A stretch of 64,000 nucleotides of DNA from Pseudoclavibacter helvolus (GTDB taxonomy: Bacteria > Actinomycetota > Actinomycetes > Actinomycetales > Microbacteriaceae), in assembly GCF_014191305.1 (NCBI RefSeq), contig NZ_JACHWJ010000005.1, forward strand, positions 310,001-374,000. The letters are read 5' to 3'. The notes beneath the pieces are model-generated. The model worked only from the letters and a program-made list of their open reading frames with translations, made no database searches and was not told where the DNA came from. Shown here piece by piece: positions 25,505-33,224 of the stretch; the stretch's first letter is position 1, and every line of letters begins with the position of its first letter. The position numbers and the translations under genes were made by a program.

Positions 25505-26123
25505 CCCCAACCTCGACGCCGGACTCGCTGGCCGACCCGGCGCGAGCATCCACCCCCGACGCAGCGCGTGCCGCCGCGGTGAACGCGGGGCTCACCCGCT
25601 CCCAGCCGTCGAGGTAGCCACCCACCATCGCGGCGTCGCGCAGCAGGACCAACTGGGCAGCGGCCGCCTGCGGCTCCGGATGCTGCGCGCCCTCGAGCAT
25701 GGCCTGCAGCTCACCCCTGAACCACTCGCGGTGCCGAGCGACGGAGACGCGCACGCCACTGTCGCTCGCGGGGTACTCGGCCGCCGCGTTGATGAACGGG
25801 CAGCCCCTCGTGTGGTGGCGAGCGACATCCTCGGCGAGGCCGCCAATGACGAGCTCGATGAGCTGCTCCGGGCCCTGCGCCATCGCTTCCGCGCCCTCGA
25901 GCGCTTCGCGAATGCGCGCGTCTTCGACCCCGAGGTAGGCCTCGACGAGGTCTTCCTTGCTCGGGAAGTGCCGGTAGAACGTGGCCCGGGTCACGCCGGC
26001 CTCGCTCACGATGCGGTCGACCCCAACCGCGTGAATCCCCTCCCCGTAGAAGAGGGCGGATGCCGTCGCCAGAAGTCGCTCTCGGGCAGCGGATGCGCCG
26101 CCTGCGGTTGTTCGCTTGGCCAT
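25488..26123 (-). CDS. TetR/AcrR family transcriptional regulator
   Basis: A 211-residue repressor. The N-terminal domain has RERLLATASALFYGEGIHAV followed by the helix-turn-helix VDRIVSEAGVTRATFYRHFPSKEDLVEAYL, typical of TetR; the ligand-binding half is helical. The ATG at 26123 has TACTAT 7 bases upstream. Two copies of the palindrome TAGAACGATCGTTCTA-like sequence lie between this gene and the divergent hydrolase, one overlapping its own promoter, so self-repression and control of the hydrolase are likely. It overlaps the GntR 3' end by 17 bases, tail to tail. Ligand unknown. Confidence 0.9.
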   Translation of the reverse strand: MAKRTTAGGASAARERLLATASALFYGEGIHAVGVDRIVSEAGVTRATFYRHFPSKEDLVEAYLGVEDARIREALEGAEAMAQGPEQLIELVIGGLAEDVARHHTRGCPFINAAAEYPASDSGVRVSVARHREWFRGELQAMLEGAQHPEPQAAAAQLVLLRDAAMVGGYLDGWERVSPAFTAAARAASGVDARAGSASESGVEVGATEGR

Positions 26124-26130
26124 GTGTCCA

Positions 26131-26136
26131 ATAGTA
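26131..26136 (-). promoter_or_regulatory. -10 hexamer TACTAT of the tetR gene
   Basis: TACTAT on the minus strand, 7 bases before ATG 26123. Operator copy 2 starts at 26135 and so overlaps this box. Confidence 0.5.
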
Positions 26137-26150
26137 GAACGATCTTTCTC
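26135..26150. promoter_or_regulatory. TetR operator, imperfect copy
   Basis: TAGAACGATCTTTCTC matches the perfect operator at 26198 in 14 of 16 positions. It covers the region upstream of the tetR -10, where bound repressor would block transcription of tetR. Confidence 0.6.
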
Positions 26151-26157
26151 TTTTCGC

Positions 26158-26187
26158 TTGACAAGTTCTGAATCTCCGAAGTATGGT
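26158..26187 (+). promoter_or_regulatory. Sigma-70-type promoter of the alpha/beta hydrolase
   Basis: Perfect -35 TTGACA at 26158-26163, 18-base spacer, -10 TATGGT at 26182-26187. The predicted start site falls just before the perfect palindrome at 26198. Confidence 0.65.
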
Positions 26188-26197
26188 TCCAGCAAGA

Positions 26198-26213
26198 TAG
26201 AACGATCGTTCTA
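26198..26213. promoter_or_regulatory. TetR operator, perfect 16-bp palindrome
   Basis: TAGAACGATCGTTCTA is a perfect inverted repeat placed right at the expected transcription start of the hydrolase gene. Its position suggests direct repression by the adjacent TetR protein. Confidence 0.7.
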
Positions 26214-26269
26214 CTCAACACAGCCAGACACAGACCCCAGAACCACCCAGACGCACCACAGAGATCAAG

Positions 26270-27106
26270 ATGAACAGCAACGACCAGCACAAGACCCCCA
26301 TCGTCCTCATCCACGGGCTCTGGATGACCCCCACCAGCTGGAACACGTGGGCCGAGCACTTCCGGGCCCGCGGCCACGAAGTGATCGTGCCCGGCTGGCC
26401 CGGGATCGATGACCGCAGCGTCGGCGACATCCGCCGCAACCCCGCGGCCCTCAAGGGGGTCGGCCTCGCGCAGATCGCCGACCACTACGAGCGCATCATC
26501 CGCGCCCTTCCGGAGAAGCCGATCATCATGGGCCACTCCTTCGGCGGACTCCTCACGCAGATGCTCGCCGACCGCAACCTCGGCGTTGCCTACGTCGGCG
26601 TCACCCCCGGCCAGCCCGCCGGCATCACGACGCTGCCCTTCTCCACCGTGCGCTCCGGCTTCCCCGTCCTCCGCAATCCGTTCAACAAGAACGGGGCGTC
26701 CCCCATCTCGAAGGCGCACTTCCACTACACGTTTGGCAACGACCTCAGCCGCGCCGAGTCGGACAAGCTCTGGGAGGAGTTCGCCGTCAACTCAGTGAAC
26801 AGGGTCTTCTTCGAAGGAGTCGCCGCGGCCTTCAACGAGGAGGGCGGCGCAAGCCACGTCGACTACGCCCGGAGCGACCGGGCACCCCTGCTCGTCATCA
26901 CGGGCGAGATCGACCACGTTGTGCCACCCGTCATCGGGCGGGCGATCGTCAAGAAGTACACGCAGACGGGCAGCCCCGCGACGGTCGAGTACCGCGAGTT
27001 CGCGAGACGCACGCACCGCATCGTCAGCCAGACCGGATGGGAAGAGGTCGCCGAGTACGCGCTCACCTGGGCCACCACCCACGCCGAGGTGCCGACGAGC
27101 AACTGA
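26270..27106 (+). CDS. Alpha/beta hydrolase under TetR control
   Basis: A 278-residue cytoplasmic alpha/beta hydrolase. Oxyanion motif VLIHGLWMTPTSW (12-24), nucleophile elbow GHSFGG with S90, acid in TGEIDHVVPP and histidine in RRTHRIVSQTGW. Esterase, lactonase or haloperoxidase-like activities are all known in this group; the substrate cannot be stated. It is divergent from the tetR gene and shares operators with it, so its substrate may be an inducing xenobiotic. A 27107-27141 spacer then leads to a 17-bp hairpin shared with tRNA-Tyr. Confidence 0.87.
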   Translation: MNSNDQHKTPIVLIHGLWMTPTSWNTWAEHFRARGHEVIVPGWPGIDDRSVGDIRRNPAALKGVGLAQIADHYERIIRALPEKPIIMGHSFGGLLTQMLADRNLGVAYVGVTPGQPAGITTLPFSTVRSGFPVLRNPFNKNGASPISKAHFHYTFGNDLSRAESDKLWEEFAVNSVNRVFFEGVAAAFNEEGGASHVDYARSDRAPLLVITGEIDHVVPPVIGRAIVKKYTQTGSPATVEYREFARRTHRIVSQTGWEEVAEYALTWATTHAEVPTSN

Positions 27107-27141
27107 GCGCAGCACCGCGCCCAAGATTGCGGCAGATAGAG

Positions 27142-27180
27142 CAATGACGCGAGACATCTTGTGGATGTCTCGCGTCATTG
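27142..27180. terminator. Perfect 17-bp hairpin, bidirectional terminator
   Basis: CAATGACGCGAGACATC (27142-27158) and GATGTCTCGCGTCATTG (27164-27180) are exact reverse complements around TTGTG. It lies between the plus-strand hydrolase and the minus-strand tRNA-Tyr and can terminate both. Confidence 0.85.
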
Positions 27181-27186
27181 TGTTCG

Positions 27187-27268
27187 TGGCGAGTGAGGGA
27201 TTCGAACCCCCGAATGCTGAGCAGTCTGATTTACAGTCAGATCCCTTTGGCCGCTTGGGTAACTCGCC
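27187..27268 (-). tRNA. tRNA-Tyr (anticodon GTA)
   Basis: An 82-base class II tRNA. The acceptor stem GGCGAGT pairs with ACTCGCC, the anticodon stem TCTGA/TCAGA encloses CTGTAAA (anticodon GTA), a long variable arm follows, and the T arm holds GGTTCGAATC. The 3' CCA is not encoded. It is followed on its own strand by the 17-bp hairpin. Confidence 0.95.
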
Positions 27269-27302
27269 AGTGCACAGCGCGAAGCGCAAACGTGCAGGCT
27301 AG

Positions 27303-27331
27303 AGACTACCGACTTCCACCCGGTTTGTCGA
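27303..27331 (-). promoter_or_regulatory. Candidate promoter of tRNA-Tyr
   Basis: On the minus strand TCGACA (27326-27331), a 17-base spacer and TAGTCT (27303-27308) precede the mature tRNA by 34 bases. Similarity is moderate. Confidence 0.4.
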
Positions 27332-27379
27332 AACGACCCGGGACTTGGCTCCGCTCGAGAGAATGTCGGCGGTCCTCGC

Positions 27380-27385
27380 TACCAT
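27380..27385 (+). promoter_or_regulatory. -10 hexamer TACCAT of yajQ
   Basis: TACCAT with 7 bases to ATG 27393, consistent with leaderless transcription. Confidence 0.45.
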
Positions 27386-27392
27386 GGTTGAC

Positions 27393-27881
27393 ATGGCAGA
27401 TTCCTCGTTTGACGTCGTTAACAAGGTCGACAAGATGGAGGCGGACAACGCCGTCAACCAAGCGCAGAAGGAGCTCGAGACGCGCTACGACTTCAAGGGC
27501 GTTGGCGCCTCGGTCGATTGGTCTGGCGAAAAGCTCCTCCTCAAGGCTTCCAGCGAAGAGCGCGTGAAGGCGGTGCTCGATGTCCTGCAGACCAAGTTCA
27601 TCAAGCGCGGCTTCTCACTGAAGACGCTCGACGTGGGCGAGCCGTACGCCTCCGGCAAGGAGTACCGCATCGAGGCCTCCCTCAAGGAGGGCATCGACCA
27701 GCCGAGCGCGAAGAAGCTCACGAAGCTCATCCGCGACGAGGGCCCCAAGACCGTGAAGGCGCAGATCCAGGGAGACGAACTCCGCGTCTCCTCCAAGAGC
27801 CGCGACGACCTGCAGGCGACCATGGCCCTGCTCAAGAGCGCCGACGTCGAGGTCGACCTGCAGTTCGTCAACCGCCGCTAG
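27393..27881 (+). CDS. yajQ: YajQ family cyclic di-GMP-binding protein
   Basis: A 162-residue protein matching the YajQ/UPF0234 family along its length: [26 protein letters not shown] at the start, YDFKG near 34, and the C-terminal [26 protein letters not shown]. Homologues bind nucleic acid or nucleotides, and some bind cyclic di-GMP to act with a regulator. Cytoplasmic; specific role here unknown. The ATG with the TACCAT box was preferred over one 16 codons upstream. The stop codon touches a possible GTG of the next gene. Confidence 0.92.
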   Translation: MADSSFDVVNKVDKMEADNAVNQAQKELETRYDFKGVGASVDWSGEKLLLKASSEERVKAVLDVLQTKFIKRGFSLKTLDVGEPYASGKEYRIEASLKEGIDQPSAKKLTKLIRDEGPKTVKAQIQGDELRVSSKSRDDLQATMALLKSADVEVDLQFVNRR

Positions 27882-27937
27882 TGCCCCCGGGGGTCGCGCG
27901 AACCGGGTACGACCCGAGCGCCGCCGCTGGCGCCCTC

Positions 27938-29452
27938 ATGCCCTGGTACCCGGAGCTCGGGCTCACCGGGTTCTGGCTCGCGGCCGTCGCGACCTTCTAC
28001 GTGCTCATCGTCGTGACGGCGCTGGTTGTCATCCCCCGCAACCGGCGCCCCACGACGGCCCTCGCGTGGATCATCACGATCATCCTCATCCCGTACCTCG
28101 GCGTCATCCTGTTCTTCCTGTTCGGCACCAACCAGCTGCCGACCCGCAGGCGACGCATGCAGGCCCAGGTCGACGGCATCATCCGCGACGCCACCGACCA
28201 GATCGCGCCCGCCGATCGCGTCATCACGAGCCCGTCCTGGTTCGAGCAGGTCACGAAGCTCGGCGAGCACCTCACCGCGATCCCGCTCGCCGACGGCAAC
28301 CGGCTCGAGCTGCACGGCACCTACAACCGCGCCATTCGGCGCATGGCCAACGAGATCGACGAGGCCGAGAGCTACGTCAACGTGCTCTTCTACGCCATGA
28401 GCCACGACGACGCCACCGCCCCATTCTTCGACGCCCTCGAGCGCGCCGTGCAGCGCGGCGTGACCGTGCGCGTCCTCTTCGACCACATCGGGTCGATGCG
28501 GTACCGCGGCTACAAGAAGATGAAGCACCACCTCACCGAGATCGGCGCCGACTGGCATCGCATGTTGTCGCTGTACCCGTGGGAGGGCGGCCTGCAGCGC
28601 GTCGACCTCCGCAACCACCGCAAGCTACTTGTCGTCGACGGCCGAGTCGCGTACCTCGGCTCGCAGAACCTCATCTCGCGCGACTACCACCGCGGACCCA
28701 AGCCCGGCAGCGACTCCCTCAAGTGGAAAGACCTCATGCTCCGCATGGAAGGCCCCATGGTCACCGGCGTCAACGCGGTCTTCATCTCCGACTGGTACGC
28801 GGAAACCGAAGAGCTGCTGACGGGCGTCTTCGAGGACGACCCGGTCACGCCAGAACCCGACGAGGCAGAAGCGGACGTCGAGGCCGGCGACCAGCACGAC
28901 GTGTTCCCGTGCCAGCTCGTGCCGAGCGGGCCGGGCTACGAGAACGAGAACAACCTGCGCCTCTTCAACCAGCTCCTCTACGCGGCCCGAGAGCGCATCG
29001 TCATCGTCAGCCCCTACTTCGTGCCAGACGACTCGCTCATGTACGCCATCACGACGGCGGTGCAGCGAGGAGTCAGCGTCGAGCTCTTCGTGGGCGAGAT
29101 CGCCGACCAGTTCTTCGTCTTCCACGCCCAGCGCTCGTACTACGAGGCGCTCCTGCGAGCGGGCGTCAAGATCATGCTCTACCGCCGCCCCTACATCCTC
29201 CACTCGAAGCACATCACCTTCGACGACTCCGTCACACTCATCGGCTCGAGCAACATGGACATGCGCTCGTTCACCCTCAACGCCGAGCTCATGCTCATGG
29301 TGCACGGCGAGGAGTTCGTGAACCGGATGCGCGAGGTCGAGAACGGCTACAGGCAGCGCAGCTTCGAGCTCACCCTCGAGGAGTGGCGCCAGCGGCCAAT
29401 CCTGACCCGCGCACTCGACAACGTCGCCCGCCTGACCAGCGTTATCCAGTGA
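27938..29452 (+). CDS. cls: Cardiolipin synthase (phospholipase D superfamily)
   Basis: A 504-residue membrane enzyme that joins phosphatidylglycerol molecules, or PG and a CDP-lipid, into cardiolipin. Two N-terminal helices (about 5-30 and 40-63) anchor it. Two HKD motifs follow: HRKLLVVDGRVAYLGSQNL and HSKHITFDDSVTLIGSSNMD. Length is normal. ATG 27938 matches the family N-terminus (PWYPELGLTGFWL); GTG 27881, one base into the yajQ stop, would add 19 residues and would couple translation. A strong hairpin follows at 29473. Confidence 0.9.
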   Translation: MPWYPELGLTGFWLAAVATFYVLIVVTALVVIPRNRRPTTALAWIITIILIPYLGVILFFLFGTNQLPTRRRRMQAQVDGIIRDATDQIAPADRVITSPSWFEQVTKLGEHLTAIPLADGNRLELHGTYNRAIRRMANEIDEAESYVNVLFYAMSHDDATAPFFDALERAVQRGVTVRVLFDHIGSMRYRGYKKMKHHLTEIGADWHRMLSLYPWEGGLQRVDLRNHRKLLVVDGRVAYLGSQNLISRDYHRGPKPGSDSLKWKDLMLRMEGPMVTGVNAVFISDWYAETEELLTGVFEDDPVTPEPDEAEADVEAGDQHDVFPCQLVPSGPGYENENNLRLFNQLLYAARERIVIVSPYFVPDDSLMYAITTAVQRGVSVELFVGEIADQFFVFHAQRSYYEALLRAGVKIMLYRRPYILHSKHITFDDSVTLIGSSNMDMRSFTLNAELMLMVHGEEFVNRMREVENGYRQRSFELTLEEWRQRPILTRALDNVARLTSVIQ

Positions 29453-29472
29453 ATTCATGCGATCAACACTGA

Positions 29473-29502
29473 GCAGGCCAGCACCGATTGGCGCTGGCCT
29501 GC
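29473..29502 (+). terminator. Hairpin after cardiolipin synthase gene
   Basis: GCAGGCCAGC (29473-29482) pairs perfectly with GCTGGCCTGC (29493-29502) over a 10-base loop, 20 bases after the stop codon. Confidence 0.7.
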
Positions 29503-29535
29503 GTGACCCTGCTGCAGGGCTCCCAGCCCTAAGGG

Positions 29536-29619
29536 GTCTTCAGCCGACGGCGAGCTCCCCCAGTATCGCGCCGCGGTCAGAACGACCATTGCGACGCGGC
29601 TCAGCCGCCGGCTGAAGTC
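29536..29619. repeat. Imperfect 15-bp inverted repeat in the cls-fprA gap
   Basis: GTCTTCAGCCGACGG (29536-29550) and CCGCCGGCTGAAGTC (29605-29619) match at 13 of 15 positions and enclose 54 bases. No transposase or gene is nearby. The 291-base gap between cls and fprA holds only this and the preceding hairpin. Confidence 0.45.
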
Positions 29620-29743
29620 TTTGATTCGGACCGGTTCAGGCCCGAAATCCCTTCCGCTCTCTGTGCGTACTCCGAGCGTACGAGGTGAACGAGCGTTCCG
29701 CGATGGGGAGAACTCCCCACTTACTCAACCGCGACCAAAACCC

Positions 29744-31108
29744 CTATTCGCCACGCGAAATCCTCGTCATCTCATCGCGATCCACAACCTTGATTCGCTC
29801 ACGACCATTCGCCGCACCGAGCGCGAGCTCATGGGCATCGAGTCGACGCCAGCCGGCGAGGTCCGTGAACTGCACCCCGCGCGATTCGAGCAGTTCCACG
29901 ACGGATGCCTCGCTCGCGTCGGCCGGCGTCCACCAGTTGCCCTGGTCGGCGACGAGGTGCGTGACGGTCTCCAGCGCATCGGACTTCGTGTGACCGATGA
30001 GGCCGATGGGCCCGCGCTTGATCCACCCGGTCGCGTACATGCCGTTGACCTGCTGGTTGTCGTCGTCCCACACCTGCCCCTCGTGGTTCGGGATGACCCC
30101 GTGGTGCTCGTCGAAGGGCACGCCTGGCAGGGGCGAGCCGAAGTACCCGATAGCCCGGTAGACGGCCTGCACGGGATGCTCGACGAACTCACCGGTTCCG
30201 CGGACGCCACCCTCGGCGTCCGGCTCCGTGCGCTCGATCCGGATGGCGCGCACGCGCTCACCGTCCGGGCCCTCTTCCGTGAGCACTGCATCCGGCTTTG
30301 AGTAGAAGTGGAGGTGCAGGCGCCGCGAGGCCGTGAGCTCCCGCTCGCCGCGCCACTTGCCCATGATGCGACCGATGACCATGAGCTGCTTGTTGGTCTT
30401 CGCGAGTTCGGCGGCCGCCGGGTCGCGGTCGAAGTCGTCCTCGTAGACGATGACATCGACGTCTGGCACCTCGCCCAGCTCCCGCAGCTCGAGCGGCGTG
30501 AACTTGACCTGGGCGGGCCCCCGGCGCCCGAAGACGTGCACGTCGGTCACGGGGCTCGCTTCGAGACCTTCGACGACGTTCTGCGGCACCTCCGTCGACA
30601 GGAGATCCTTCGGGTGCTTCGCGAGCATGCGCGCGACATCCAGAGCGACGTTGCCGTTGCCGATGACAGCGATCTCACGCGCCTCAAGCGGCCACGTGCG
30701 CGGCACATCGGGGTGCCCGTCGTACCAGTTCACGAAGTCGGCAGCGCCGTAACTGCCCTGCGCGTCGATACCAGGGATGTCGAGGGAAGCATCCCGGATG
30801 GCCCCCGTCGAGAAGATCACCGCGTGGTAGTGCTGCTTCAAGTCGTCGAGCGTGATGTCTTTGCCGAACTCGACACCACCGAAGACGCGCATGACGCCGG
30901 ACTCGAGCACCTCGCGCAGGGCGTTGATGATGCCCTTGATGCGGGGGTGGTCGGGAGCGACCCCGTAGCGCACCAGCCCGTAGGGGGCTGGCAGCTTATC
31001 GAACAGGTCGATGGAGAGATCGAACTGGCGCTCCATCTTCTGCAGGATGTCCGCAGCGTAGATTCCGGCTGGTCCTGCACCGACGATGGCAAGGCGGAGC
31101 GTGGTCAC
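29744..31108 (-). CDS. fprA: Ferredoxin--NADP reductase, FprA type
   Basis: A 454-residue FAD/NADP flavoprotein of the adrenodoxin-reductase class, which passes electrons from NADPH to ferredoxins (for P450s, Fe-S assembly or other uses). FAD motif VGAGPAGIYAAD (9-20), substrate region YGLVRYGVAPDHP near 44-56, NADP motif VIGNGNVALDVARM near 148, and the C-terminal WIKRGPIGLIGHTKSDA. Start is GTG with GGAGG 6 bases before; an overlapping ATG is out of frame and hits TGA at once. Single gene, 92 bases from the prenyl synthase stop. Confidence 0.92.
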   Translation of the reverse strand: MTTLRLAIVGAGPAGIYAADILQKMERQFDLSIDLFDKLPAPYGLVRYGVAPDHPRIKGIINALREVLESGVMRVFGGVEFGKDITLDDLKQHYHAVIFSTGAIRDASLDIPGIDAQGSYGAADFVNWYDGHPDVPRTWPLEAREIAVIGNGNVALDVARMLAKHPKDLLSTEVPQNVVEGLEASPVTDVHVFGRRGPAQVKFTPLELRELGEVPDVDVIVYEDDFDRDPAAAELAKTNKQLMVIGRIMGKWRGERELTASRRLHLHFYSKPDAVLTEEGPDGERVRAIRIERTEPDAEGGVRGTGEFVEHPVQAVYRAIGYFGSPLPGVPFDEHHGVIPNHEGQVWDDDNQQVNGMYATGWIKRGPIGLIGHTKSDALETVTHLVADQGNWWTPADASEASVVELLESRGVQFTDLAGWRRLDAHELALGAANGRERIKVVDRDEMTRISRGE

Positions 31109-31200
31109 ATGTCCTCCAAGACGGGTTCGGGGTGGAGGCGCGCTAGGTGTTGTCCTCCGGAAAGGAATCAGGGGGTGAGCTGTCCAAGCGGACGGCTCGG

Positions 31201-32298
31201 TCAGCGATCGCGGCTGACGACCTCCGCGGCGAACCGCTCGAGGGCGTTCTTCGCCGGGCCTGCCTTGAGCGGCCGAAGCGCCTCGACGGCGAGCGTCACC
31301 CAGTTCTGGGCCTCGTCGACGGTGAGCTGCGTCACGCGGTGCTCCCGGAGCTCGGTGATGATGCCAGAGATCTCTTCCTCGCTCGCGCGAGTCTCCTCCG
31401 GCTGCTCATTGACGCCGGCAACACGGGTACGGATGCGCTCCAGCAGGTCGCGGCTCGCCTCGTCGGTCGCGGCCTGACGCTCGAGGAGCAGAACAGGCAG
31501 GGTCTCGACGCCGGCACGCAGGTCGGTGCCCGCGAGCTTCCCCGTCGTGGCTGGGTTCTGCTGCAGGTCGATGACGTCGTCGGCGAGCTGGAAGGCGACA
31601 CCGACACGCTCGCCGTACTCGGCAAGCGCCGCGACGACCGCTTCCGGCGCGTTCGAGATGATCGCGCCGAACTGGGCAGCGGCGGAGATGAGGGAGCCCG
31701 TTTTGTCTGCGAGAACACCGACGTAGTGGTCGATGCGGTCAGCATCCGGCGCCGGCCCCGTCGTCTCACGCATCTGACCGAGCACAAGTCGCTCGAAGAT
31801 CGTCGCCTGCAGACGAACGGCGCGAAGGCCGAGCTCCGAGAAGAGCAGGCTCGAGCGCGCGAAGAGCAGGTCGCCGGCGAGGATCGCGATGGAGTTGCCC
31901 CACTGCAGGTGAGCGGCGGCGACGCCACGGCGCAGCTCAGCCTCGTCCATGACGTCGTCGTGGTACAGCGACGCGAGGTGAGTGAGCTCGACGGCCGCGG
32001 CGGCCGTGATGACGTCGTCCGAGCCCGGCGTCTCACCGAACTGCGATGCGAGCACGGTGAGCATGGGGCGCAGGCGCTTGCCGCCGGCGTTGAGCAGGTA
32101 ACGGGCGGTCACGTCGGCGATCTCGTCGGCGTACTGCACCTCGGCGCGGAGACGAGTCTCGACCGCGGCCAATCCAGCGTCGAGACGCTCGCGCAGCACG
32201 TCGGACTTCGGACCGTCGAAGAGGTCGTCGGTTCCGCCAGGCACCACGGTGCTTCGCGCCTCACGGCGCTGTTCGGTCTTGGGGAGCTCCACGCTCAT
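31201..32298 (-). CDS. Polyprenyl diphosphate synthase (quinone side chain)
   Basis: A 365-residue trans-prenyltransferase that builds the isoprenoid chain for menaquinone from IPP and an allylic primer. The first aspartate-rich motif is DDVMDE after LYH, the second is DDVIDL, and GGKRLRPML and KTGSLISAA are conserved elements. Chain length (hepta- to nona-prenyl) cannot be read securely. ATG 32298 has AGGAG 5 bases upstream; longer in-frame extension is not conserved. It sits between fprA and the ubiE/menG gene on the same strand, which supports the quinone role. Confidence 0.9.
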   Translation of the reverse strand: MSVELPKTEQRREARSTVVPGGTDDLFDGPKSDVLRERLDAGLAAVETRLRAEVQYADEIADVTARYLLNAGGKRLRPMLTVLASQFGETPGSDDVITAAAAVELTHLASLYHDDVMDEAELRRGVAAAHLQWGNSIAILAGDLLFARSSLLFSELGLRAVRLQATIFERLVLGQMRETTGPAPDADRIDHYVGVLADKTGSLISAAAQFGAIISNAPEAVVAALAEYGERVGVAFQLADDVIDLQQNPATTGKLAGTDLRAGVETLPVLLLERQAATDEASRDLLERIRTRVAGVNEQPEETRASEEEISGIITELREHRVTQLTVDEAQNWVTLAVEALRPLKAGPAKNALERFAAEVVSRDR

Positions 32299-32401
32299 GT
32301 CTCCTGGTGGTTCAGGTGTCCCGCTCGAAGGGAAGCCTCCGGGCGAACTGGGTTGGGGGTTCAGGCCGGCGTCTTGCCGGTGGCTGCTGGTGCGCTTCTC
32401 C

Positions 32402-33130
32402 TTAGCTGGAGGAGCTGCCTGCCTCGGCAAGCGGGACGAATCCCTTGTGCAGCGCAACAACACCGGCGGAGAGGTTGCGGTACTTGACCCGCTCGAAGCC
32501 CGCCTCGCGCAGCCAAGACGCGAGTTCGCGCTGAGCCGGCCACGCGATGATCGACTCGTTCAGGTACGTGTAGGCCTCGGGGTCGCTGCTCACGAGCTTC
32601 ACGATGCTGGGCATCGCGAGCTGCATGTAGGCGCGGTATCCCGTGCGGATGAGGGCCTGCGGAGGCGTCGAGAACTCGGCGATGACGAGGCGCCCGCCCG
32701 GCTTCGTGACGCGCAGCATCTCCTGGAGCGCGACCTTCGGCTGCTGCACGTTGCGCAGTCCGAAGCTCACGGTCGACGCGTCGAAGGTGTTGTCCTCGAA
32801 GGGGAGCTTCGTGGCGTCACCCTGCACGAACTCGATGTTCGGGTTCGCCCCGTGGATGCGCTTGCCCTCTTCGATCATGCCCGCGGAGAAGTCGAGGGCC
32901 GTGACCTTGGCGCCGGCGTCGGCGAGGACCTTGCTGACCGTTCCGGTGCCCGCGGCGACGTCGAGGATCTTCTCACCCGGCTGCGGGGCGATCGCGTGGC
33001 GCGTCTGCACGCGCCAACGCGGCGCGTTGCCCATGCTCAAGATGTCGTTCGTCTCGTCGTATTTCTTGGAAACACGGTCGAACATCGACGACACTTGCTC
33101 GGGTCGCTTGTTCAGGTCGGCTTTTGTCAC
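32402..33130 (-). CDS. menG: Demethylmenaquinone methyltransferase
   Basis: A 242-residue SAM-dependent C-methyltransferase (UbiE/MenG), last step of menaquinone synthesis. SAM motif ILDVAAGTGTVSKVLAD near 55-71; the signatures YDETNDILSMGNAPRWR and RVTKPGGRLVIAEFSTPP are family-specific. Start is GTG with TAGGAT 6 bases upstream. It is divergent from menF with 94 bases between, and the two start regions each contain a -10-like hexamer. Confidence 0.93.
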   Translation of the reverse strand: MTKADLNKRPEQVSSMFDRVSKKYDETNDILSMGNAPRWRVQTRHAIAPQPGEKILDVAAGTGTVSKVLADAGAKVTALDFSAGMIEEGKRIHGANPNIEFVQGDATKLPFEDNTFDASTVSFGLRNVQQPKVALQEMLRVTKPGGRLVIAEFSTPPQALIRTGYRAYMQLAMPSIVKLVSSDPEAYTYLNESIIAWPAQRELASWLREAGFERVKYRNLSAGVVALHKGFVPLAEAGSSSS

Positions 33131-33136
33131 CAGATC

Positions 33137-33142
33137 ATCCTA
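33137..33142 (-). promoter_or_regulatory. -10 hexamer TAGGAT of menG
   Basis: TAGGAT on the minus strand, 6 bases before GTG 33130. Leaderless type. Confidence 0.5.
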
Positions 33143-33211
33143 CGTTGCGGCGCACGTCTCGCCCTGGCCGCATTCAGGCGGACCGCAGGGGCGCCCCTTC
33201 CTCGCCGGGTT

Positions 33212-33217
33212 TAGGCT
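33212..33217 (+). promoter_or_regulatory. -10 hexamer TAGGCT of menF
   Basis: TAGGCT with 7 bases to GTG 33225. Leaderless type; supports the GTG start. Confidence 0.5.
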
Positions 33218-33224
33218 TGCGGTC

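Noticed and set aside
27187-27268. tRNA-Tyr as attachment site of a prophage or ICE
   Set aside because: Flanking genes are ordinary, no integrase is close, and no duplicate of the tRNA 3' end was noticed in the window.
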